Below are positions 1 through 5,169 of a DNA stretch of 7,487 bases, one piece after another (positions within the stretch are counted from its first letter, which is position 1; each line of letters opens with the position of its first letter). Source of the DNA: an uncultured Pirellulaceae bacterium (lineage in GTDB: Bacteria; Planctomycetota; Planctomycetia; Pirellulales; Pirellulaceae); NCBI GenBank assembly GCA_947258905.1, contig CAMYKF010000008.1:1-7487 (forward strand), read 5' to 3'. Under the pieces are notes generated by a model. That model saw nothing but the letters and a program-made list of their open reading frames with translations. It made no database searches and was not told the DNA's origin. Both the position numbers and the translations under genes were made by a program.

Positions 1-33
1 TCAGTCAAAACCAAAATTCAATCGTTCAAAAAC

Positions 34-108
34 TGAGCCGAACGCGCTAGCGTCGGGTCTTTTAGGGGCCGTTTCACGTCGAAACCCGAGGCTAGCGCCT
101 GCGGCTCA
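34..108 (-). terminator. Imperfect inverted repeat, possible terminator of the ECF sigma gene
   Basis: Two 26-base arms, 34-59 and 83-108, are reverse complements at 22 of 26 positions and flank a 23-base spacer. Each arm contains a GCTAGC core. Read on the minus strand, the stem is followed after AG by five T (28-32 on the plus strand). It lies about 34 bases past the stop of the sigma factor gene, so it could end that transcript. The arms also resemble intergenic repeats that I associate with planctomycete genomes, so this may be a dispersed repeat that doubles as a terminator. The repeat is seen directly; the function is inferred. Confidence 0.5.
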
Positions 109-141
109 ATTCGAATCCCCCGGTTTTTAAAACTACTGAAT

Positions 142-726
142 CTATTTTTCCGCTTGCGTGTCGGCGATCTCGGCAAACAGAAATGCCCGGGAAAATGACC
201 AATATCGCTTCACCGTGGCCGGTGAAATATTCAGAATTTGTGCCGTTTCGTCGATCGAACAGCCGGTGAAATAGCGGATCATCACGACCCGGGCTTTCAA
301 CGGATCCTCTTCCGCCAGTTTCTCCAGCGCTTCATGCACCGCCAGCACCTCGTCGGCCGGGGGACCAAAGGCGGGTTCGTCGTGTTTGGTCAATTCGATG
401 CGTTGGTGTTCTCCGCCATGCTTGACGCTGTTTTTGCGTCGCGCGTTCTCCACGAGAATTCGCCGCATGGCTTCGGCGGCGGCCGCAAAGAAATGGCCGC
501 GATTGTCCCAGCTCTGGTCGTTATCGTTGCCAACCAGTCGCAAGTACGCTTCGTGAACCAGGGCCGTCGCCTGCAACGTCTGCCCCGGCTTTTCATGAGC
601 CAGCCGCTGACGGGCCAGTACACGCAACTCTTCGTAAACCAGTGGCAGCAACTTTTCCGAAGCGGAGGGGTCGCCCTGTTCGATCTCGTTCAGAATCCGC
701 GTCACGTCGGTCATGCCAACAATCAT
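142..726 (-). CDS. ECF-type RNA polymerase sigma factor
   Basis: This 194-residue protein would direct RNA polymerase to a specific promoter set. Region sigma-2 spans about residues 24-95, with LVHEAYLRL and the FFAAAAEAMRRILVENARRK stretch. Region sigma-4 spans about 126-186, with a helix-turn-helix around SIDETAQILNISPATVKRYW. The C-terminus (WSFSRAFLFAEI) matches the usual ending of the sigma-70 ECF family common in Planctomycetes and Acidobacteria. Length is normal for the family. A second ATG four codons in (714) is an equally possible start; neither has a clear Shine-Dalgarno. No anti-sigma factor or Ser/Thr kinase, frequent partners of this family, is visible, though the gene downstream of it lies outside the window. 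Target genes cannot be told from the sequence. The family call is firm and the regulon unknown. Confidence 0.9.
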   Translation of the reverse strand: MIVGMTDVTRILNEIEQGDPSASEKLLPLVYEELRVLARQRLAHEKPGQTLQATALVHEAYLRLVGNDNDQSWDNRGHFFAAAAEAMRRILVENARRKNSVKHGGEHQRIELTKHDEPAFGPPADEVLAVHEALEKLAEEDPLKARVVMIRYFTGCSIDETAQILNISPATVKRYWSFSRAFLFAEIADTQAEK

Positions 727-862
727 AACCGACAGATTATCGCGATGCGATCAATCACGCGTAGAGGATATCGGGTAACCAGCCTCGGGTGACGGTCATC
801 TGTCGCCGCTGGGTAAGCCGGAACCGGAATTTGAGATCGCCGGGGAATTTCTGGAGGCCGCC

Positions 863-1096
863 TTAATTGGCCGGTTTATCCATAGCCTGTTCATCCAGCG
901 TAAAACCGACCTTGATGGTCACTTGCCAGCGGCCGACGTTTCCATCCTGAATATCGCCCCGCGTTTCAACCACCTCAAACCAGCGAAGATTATGGATCGT
1001 CTCGGCGGCGCGACGCAGCGCATTTTGCACCGCTTCTTCAATCGAAGAGGTCGAAGTACCGGTCAGCTCGATTTTCTTGTAAACAGACTCTGCCAT
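863..1096 (-). CDS. Dodecin, flavin-binding storage protein
   Basis: Dodecins are small proteins that form hollow dodecamers, bind FMN, riboflavin or related flavins in pairs, and are thought to buffer or store them in the cytoplasm. The 77-residue product opens with the typical MAESVYKKIELTGTS and continues through SIEEAVQNALRRAAETI, LRWFEVVE and RWQVTIKVGF. Trp39 and Gln58, 19 residues apart, match in spacing the Trp36 and Gln55 that stack on the flavin in the haloarchaeal dodecin. An ATG at 1132 would add 12 residues that do not look like the family. The start at 1096 has GGAG eight bases upstream and gives the normal length, so I chose it. The nearby flavoenzyme HoxF also uses flavin, but the distance and opposite strand give no reason to link them. 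Confidence 0.93.
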   Translation of the reverse strand: MAESVYKKIELTGTSTSSIEEAVQNALRRAAETIHNLRWFEVVETRGDIQDGNVGRWQVTIKVGFTLDEQAMDKPAN

Positions 1097-1311
1097 ATAT
1101 CCCGCTCCCTGAGTTGATGTTTGCCTGATCAATGAACGATGGTTTAGTGTTCGCCCGGGGTCGCCAGGACCCTGTGGGCCGTAGCCAAGTTTAATTCGTG
1201 CGACCTTGCTGTAAAAGCCAGCTGAGCCAGCGGTTATCGACGGTCACATGGAGCGTCTTGACAAATCCTTCAACACGCGCCGTCAACCAGCTGCAATTGC
1301 AATTGGACTCA

Positions 1312-1348
1312 GCTTGTCAGGCCCGAGCTTAAGCTCGGATTGGCAAGC
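1312..1348. repeat. Palindromic hairpin 1 of a three-hairpin cluster
   Basis: The 16-base perfect palindrome CCGAGCTTAAGCTCGG lies at 1323-1338. An outer stem, GCTTGTCA (1312-1319) with TGGCAAGC (1341-1348), encloses it with one G-T pair and a small internal loop. It is the first of three compact hairpins within about 125 bases. Its role is unknown: REP-like repeat or RNA structure. Confidence 0.55.
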
Positions 1349-1361
1349 CAAAAAAGGCCCA

Positions 1362-1397
1362 CTGCTCCCGCCTGCCGCAAGCGGCGGGCGGGAGCAG
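1362..1397 (-). repeat. Hairpin 2: 17-base stem with two-base loop, possible minus-strand terminator
   Basis: Arms 1362-1378 and 1381-1397 pair over 17 bases with one G-T wobble, around a central AA. On the minus strand the stem is followed by TGGGCC and then six T (1351-1356 read in reverse), so it could act as a backup terminator for the membrane protein gene ending at 1504. The very short spacer and high GC are also typical of REP-like dispersed palindromes. Structure is seen; role is inferred. Confidence 0.55.
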
Positions 1398-1411
1398 CAC
1401 CAGTTCGCTCG

Positions 1412-1437
1412 AAATTAAACCCGGCGTAAACGCCGGG
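1412..1437 (-). terminator. Hairpin 3: likely terminator of the 1504-1944 gene
   Basis: CCCGGCGT (1420-1427) pairs perfectly with ACGCCGGG (1430-1437) around AA. Read on the minus strand the stem is followed directly by TTTAATTT, a typical though interrupted U tract. It lies 67 bases past the stop of the minus-strand membrane protein gene, a sensible place for its terminator. Confidence 0.5.
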
Positions 1438-1503
1438 CCTGTTACCGCGACTCCGTCGAATGAAATCGGGTATTGTTCACTCGCATTTAATGGGTTAGAT
1501 GAA

Positions 1504-1944
1504 TTAAATACCCCGCTGCATCAAACCGGAGGCTTCCGCCTTGCCGGCCACGATGGCAAAGCCGGCGGACAGCACAAGAATGACCGCGATCAGCGTTACG
1601 TTTGAGTTGACCACGTCGTACACAGGCGTTGGCGTAACGATGGAATGAAACACAATGGCAAATCCCAGTGCGGCTGCCAGCACGTGACTGGTTATTTGCA
1701 ACAGGGCCACGCGGCGCACCCAGACTACAAGTTTTGGATCATCCGGATCATGGACCGTAATGATCGAGGGCACGAGCAGGCAGGCAATGGGCAGCCAAAA
1801 CAGAACGACAAAGCCCAGCAAGAAGCTCACGAGGCTTTTCAACATGATCAAACCGGAAAGGATGACCGTGCAGGTTTTTTCGTCTCCGCCTTCGACCGCC
1901 GGCCGGATTCTGGTCAGCGGCCAATACCGGTCCAGAGCCGACAT
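1504..1944 (-). CDS. Small multi-pass membrane protein, unknown function
   Basis: I do not recognise this family. The 146-residue product has a polar N-terminal stretch of about 25 residues (MSALDRYWPLTRIRPAVEGG), then hydrophobic segments at roughly residues 27-62 (one long or two short helices), 80-103 and 115-134, so three or four membrane passes. Codon use is convincing throughout. The ATG at 1944 has GGGAG six bases upstream, and an in-frame TGA at 1978-1980 blocks extension in this frame. However, an overlapping frame starting at 2074 encodes a plausible extra membrane helix and could be the real N-terminus if one base is extra in the sequence or a +1 frameshift occurs. The next gene, at 2314, is divergent. 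Hairpins at 1362-1437 probably end its transcript. Confidence 0.65.
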   Translation of the reverse strand: MSALDRYWPLTRIRPAVEGGDEKTCTVILSGLIMLKSLVSFLLGFVVLFWLPIACLLVPSIITVHDPDDPKLVVWVRRVALLQITSHVLAAALGFAIVFHSIVTPTPVYDVVNSNVTLIAVILVLSAGFAIVAGKAEASGLMQRGI

Positions 1945-2074
1945 CTTGCGCTCCCAGGCGATTTTGCCCCAGCCGCATCAACCACGGACGGTGCGCCATG
2001 CGTGAGCCGATGAACAGCAGAAAGCAGGACACGATCTGCGCAGTCAACCAGACTGTAAAGTATGTTAACGCCAT
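1748..2074 (-). other. Overlapping frame, possible displaced N-terminus of the 1504-1944 membrane protein
   Basis: An ATG at 2074, with GGAAG six bases upstream, opens a frame that begins MALTYFTVWLTAQIVSCFLL and continues to about RMAHRPWLMRLGQ, with sensible codon use and a membrane helix at residues 4-23. From about 1960 downwards it turns arginine-rich and loses coding character, just where the frame of the 1504-1944 gene becomes good. Dropping one base near 1945-1977, for example in the run CCCC at 1967-1970, would join both into one protein of about 189 residues. Alternatives are a separate short overlapping gene of 108 residues, or chance. Confidence 0.3.
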
Positions 2075-2313
2075 GCCACGCTTCCGATTCTGTTCCCATC
2101 GTATCACAATGAGATGATGTCCTGTGATCAGGAGACACTGTCGCCAAATCCGCCAGATGCAGGATTCGCGACAGATTGCAGAACGCTTGCGCGTCCACTG
2201 GCCGTTTGCGGTATGCTGGGTGATGTACAAGTCGCGGTACGGGCCAATCGCAGACCTGCCACCAGTCAATTCATGGTTGCCGATCGCGTCGGGGCCATTG
2301 CCGGAGACAAAGC
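2075..2313. other. Divergent intergenic region
   Basis: This stretch separates the minus-strand membrane gene from the plus-strand operon at 2314, so it should hold both promoters. The best plus-strand -10-like hexamer I see is TATGCT at 2212-2217, but the only -35-like hexamer (TTGCGC, 2187-2192) is 19 bases away, which is poor. Small frames crossing here on either strand lack coding character. Confidence 0.4.
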
Positions 2314-2949
2314 GTGGACGAAAAACTGATTCAATTTGTCAACCATGCGCGTGACAAGGGAATGGATTACGCGACGATTCGACACCTGTTGTCGTCCGCT
2401 GGCTGGAAACAAAAGGAGATTGCCGAAGTCCTCTGTACGCGCGATCTGGAATTGTCGATCCCCGAGCCGACAGGAGTGGGTTCGGCTCGCGATGCCTTTC
2501 TCCACCTGCTGGTGTTCACCGCACTGTACACGTGGGCGACCAGCCTGATCCTGCTGTTTTTTACCTGTATCGAGTTTGCATTTCCGGATCCTGCCCGGCG
2601 GACCAGCTACTACGCGATCGAGGCGGGACTGTCCAGTATTCGCGGCTCGCTGGCGGCCCTGATTGTTTCTTTTCCGATCTTTCTGGTGCTGTGGAATTTC
2701 CTGTTACGCGAAGTGCGTCGTCATCCGGAGAAAGCCAAAGGAGCGATTCGTCGCTGGCTGGGATATCTGGCGTTGTTCGTGGCCGCTGTGACGTTGTCGG
2801 TCGACGTCATCACGCTGATTTACTATTTGCTGGAAGGACAACTGACCGTCCGTTTTGTGCTGAAGGTCGTTGTGCTGTTCCTGATCGCCGGGAGTCTGGT
2901 TTTGTATCTGGGGTATACCCTGCGTAGCGAGGCAAAAGCGGAAACATGA
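2314..2949 (+). CDS. DUF5671-type four-helix membrane protein
   Basis: This 211-residue inner membrane protein has unknown biochemical role. The N-terminal 45 residues look like a small helical unit (YATIRHLLSSAGWKQKEIAE) often seen before such domains. From SARDAFLHLLVFTALYTWAT onwards it matches what I know of DUF5671 proteins, with IRRWLGYLALFVAA and the FVLKVVVLFLIAG helix as landmarks. Four membrane helices are visible at about 62-84, 111-131, 148-171 and 180-200. The start is GTG with GGAG seven bases upstream, which fits better than the later ATGs. Its stop overlaps the next gene's ATG by four bases (ATGA at 2946), so the two are translationally coupled and probably act together at the membrane. 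The domain name is recalled from family knowledge and was not searched. Confidence 0.8.
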   Translation: MDEKLIQFVNHARDKGMDYATIRHLLSSAGWKQKEIAEVLCTRDLELSIPEPTGVGSARDAFLHLLVFTALYTWATSLILLFFTCIEFAFPDPARRTSYYAIEAGLSSIRGSLAALIVSFPIFLVLWNFLLREVRRHPEKAKGAIRRWLGYLALFVAAVTLSVDVITLIYYLLEGQLTVRFVLKVVVLFLIAGSLVLYLGYTLRSEAKAET

Positions 2950-3377
2950 CGAAACGAATTCACCAGATCTTTTCGGTTGCTTCAGCGGTGGTCGTCATCG
3001 TGGCGATTGTCTGGGGCTTTGCGCTCGTGGGCTCGCCGGGAACGACCCGATTGTTGCGTTTCGATCGGCAACGAATGGAAGACCTGCAGACGATCGTGCG
3101 CGAGATTCAGTCGCTGTGTCGGTACCCGGATGTCAAGGATGGATTAAAGCGTCCGCTTCCCGCCTCATTGGATAAACTGGCAGAGCTGGCGCGAGTACGC
3201 AGGATTAATCTGACGGATCCGCAGACGGGTCAGCGTTACGAATACACGGTCACCTCGGAGACGACGTACGAGTTGTGCGCCACTTTTTCCCTGGATCGGA
3301 GCTCGGACGTAGAGGTGTTTTGGAACCATTCGACGGGCAGGCATTGCTTCGAAGTTGATGTGTTCGATCCGCCATAA
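2946..3377 (+). CDS. Membrane-anchored small extracytoplasmic protein, partner of the DUF5671 protein
   Basis: The 143-residue product has one N-terminal membrane helix (about residues 9-28) and a soluble domain that probably faces the periplasm. The domain includes DRQRMEDLQTI, a LPASLDKLAEL segment, DPQTGQRYEYTV and YELCATFSLD, and ends with GRHCFEVDVFDPP. I recall small proteins with the same DP-TG-YEY and YELCA signature lying directly after DUF5671 genes, so the pair looks conserved. Two cysteines, C111 and C134, could form a disulfide; there is no CxxCH haem motif. It is the last gene of the operon, followed 48 bases later by a strong terminator. Function is unknown; an alternative is a pseudopilin-like fold, suggested only by the overall shape. 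Confidence 0.8.
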   Translation: MTKRIHQIFSVASAVVVIVAIVWGFALVGSPGTTRLLRFDRQRMEDLQTIVREIQSLCRYPDVKDGLKRPLPASLDKLAELARVRRINLTDPQTGQRYEYTVTSETTYELCATFSLDRSSDVEVFWNHSTGRHCFEVDVFDPP

Positions 3378-3424
3378 CAACACCGAATCGCCAGTTTTTG
3401 TTGTCAGCTCAATTCCACATCGTA

Positions 3425-3497
3425 GCGGCAGGGCGCAAGTCCTCCGGTCTTTCTGTTTTGCCTCGTTACCGGAGAGCCTGCGCCCTGCCGCTTTTTT
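3425..3497 (+). terminator. Factor-independent terminator of the 2314-3377 operon
   Basis: The outer stem pairs 3425-3437 with 3479-3491, 13 perfect base pairs. After a 4x4 internal loop an inner stem pairs CTCCGGT (3442-3448) with ACCGGAG (3468-3474). Six T follow at once (3492-3497). It lies 48 bases past the stop of the second gene. There is no matching T tract for the minus strand, so it is one-directional. Confidence 0.9.
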
Positions 3498-3593
3498 CCC
3501 GGACAACCTTTGCCCGGCAGCACTTTAACCATGACTGGAAAACGGCCGGAAAAAACGGCCTCGGAAAACACGAACGGGCTCTATACTGCAGGT

Positions 3594-5138
3594 ATGTCGA
3601 AGACTTTGTTTTGCGCAACGGTGTTGCTCCTGGCTGTCTGCAGCCTGGCATGCGGCCAGGAAACCGCCGACCGCGCGGAACCATACTTCGGAATTCAGGT
3701 GGTCGACGCGGAAACGGGTCGCGGCGTGCCGATGGTCGGGCTGTCGACCGTCAACAACATCAGCTACTACACCGACAGCGCTGGCTGGATTGCCTTTCAC
3801 GAACCAGGGCTGATGGGCAAGCAGGTGTTCTTTCACGTACGCAGCCATGGCTATGAGTTTCCCAAGGACGGTTTTGGTTACCGGGGCCTGCGTTTGCAAG
3901 TCGAACCGGGTGCCACGGCACGCGTGGAAATTCAGCGCAAAAATATTGCCGAACGACTCTACCGAATTACCGGCCAGGGGATTTATCGCGACAGTGTGTT
4001 GCTGGGCCAGCCCTTCCCTCTCGACGAGCCGCTACTCAACGGTGATGTGCTAGGTCAGGATACGGTGCAAACGGGCATCTACAACGGCAAGATCTACTGG
4101 ATCTGGGGTGACACCAATCGGCCCTCCTATCCACTGGGCCAGTTCAAGACATCAGGCGCGACATCAAGTCTGCCGGAACAGGGAGGACTCGACCCGGCCC
4201 GCGGCATCAACCTCGAGTATTTTGCGGACGACAACGGATTCAGTCGGCAGATGGCTCCGGTCGAAGGACCGGGCGCGGTGTGGCTTCACGGTCTGTTCGT
4301 GCTGCGGGACGGCGACCAGGAAAAAATGATCGCGCACTACGCGCGAGTCAAATCGCTGGGCGAACGGTACGAACATGGCCTGGTGCTATTCAACGACGAA
4401 ACGCAGACGTTTGAAAAGCTGTTGCAGTTCAATGACGATGCCGTGCTCTATCCGCGTGGTCAGGTGGTTAGTCATCCGGACGGCACTGGCGAATACATTT
4501 ATTTTGCAACGCCGTTTCCATCGGTGCGTGTCGAAGCCAACCATGCTGACATTCAGGACCCGTCGAAATACGAAGCGTTTACCTGTCTGGAGCCGGGGCA
4601 GAGATACGATACCGGAAACCCGCGTGTCGAGCGGGATGCTGAGGGGCAAGTCGTCTGGGGCTGGAAAAAAGATACCGACACGATGGATGCCCGCCGCCAA
4701 TACGAACTGATTCAGGGCGGATTCCTGAAACCACAAGACGTCCGACTGGTGCTGAACGACCCCCACAGCGACAAGCCGGTGTACATGCACGCCGGCAGCG
4801 TCCACTGGAACCCGTTTCGCCAACGCTGGATCATGCTGGGCTTGCAGATGGGTGGCGAGACCTCCTTTATTGGCGAGATGTGGTATGCAGAGTCATAACA
4901 TCTGTAAGGTCCGTGGGAAAATGCGCGGCACATTGTGACACACGACCATTACTCGTTCTATAATCCGGCCCAGCATGCGTTTCTTGACCAGCAAGCCGGG
5001 CGTGTCGTGTATTTCGAGGGGACTTACACCAATACGTTTTCGGCAGCCAAAACGCCCACGCCCCGGTATAACTACAACCAGATTCTTTATCGCCTCGACC
5101 TGGCCGACCCGCGGCTGGACTTGCCAGGCGACGAGTGA
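3594..5138 (+). pseudogene. Secreted propeller-like protein interrupted by two in-frame TAA codons
   Basis: The frame starts at ATG 3594 with a Sec signal peptide (residues 1-21, probable cleavage after ACG; the sequence SLAC is a poor lipobox). Residues 30-115 look like a carboxypeptidase-regulatory type beta-sandwich (VVDAETGRGVPMVGL, TDSAGWIAF). From about 120 a repeated WG/YF-rich region (GKIYWIWGDTNRPSYPLG, GEYIYFATPFPS) suggests a five-bladed propeller such as glycoside hydrolase-like or DUF4185-like proteins; the exact family is uncertain. Codons 435 (4896-4898) and 438 (4905-4907) are TAA, yet the same frame continues with GPWENARHIVTHDHYSFYNP and GRVVYFEGTYTNTFS to a TGA at 5138, which as I recall is the conserved C-terminus. 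The spacing across the stops equals that of relatives (AE-x5-GPW), so no frameshift is implied. The product either ends at 434 residues, or the gene is dead, read through, or miscalled. An ATG at 3510 would place the signal peptide inside the protein. Confidence 0.75.
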
Positions 5139-5169
5139 ACAAGCCTGCGACACACGAGCATAAAAGCCG

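Larger units (their letters stand above)
1097..1503. other. Non-coding stretch upstream of dodecin, with a hairpin cluster
   Basis: No credible gene lies here. The left part (1097-1290) should hold the dodecin promoter, but I see no clear -35/-10 pair. A 12-base palindrome made of two CAATTG copies sits at 1294-1305. The right part holds three hairpins, listed separately. No tRNA or small RNA is recognisable. Confidence 0.6.

Noticed and set aside
238..792. 184-codon plus-strand open frame
   Set aside because: It lies opposite the clear ECF sigma factor gene and its translation has no domain character.
821..862. Protein-like plus-strand peptide (EPEFEIAGEFLEAA) just past the dodecin stop
   Set aside because: Too short, no start or homologous context, and the frame continues only as a shadow of dodecin. 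A gene remnant is possible but unsupported.
1323..1338. The 16-base perfect palindrome as an operator for a regulator
   Set aside because: It belongs to a larger hairpin in a cluster of similar hairpins and lies more than 200 bases from the dodecin start, so a repeat or RNA role is likelier.
3582..3587. TATACT, a possible -10 box before the propeller gene
   Set aside because: It is only six bases from the chosen ATG and has no -35 partner at normal spacing. A leaderless-like start is possible but unsupported.
4386..4823. 145-codon minus-strand open frame inside the propeller gene
   Set aside because: It is opposite a well-supported coding frame and has no recognisable motif.
4896..4907. Reassigned TAA codon (alternative genetic code)
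   Set aside because: TAA ends three other genes in the window at sensible family lengths, so global reassignment does not fit.
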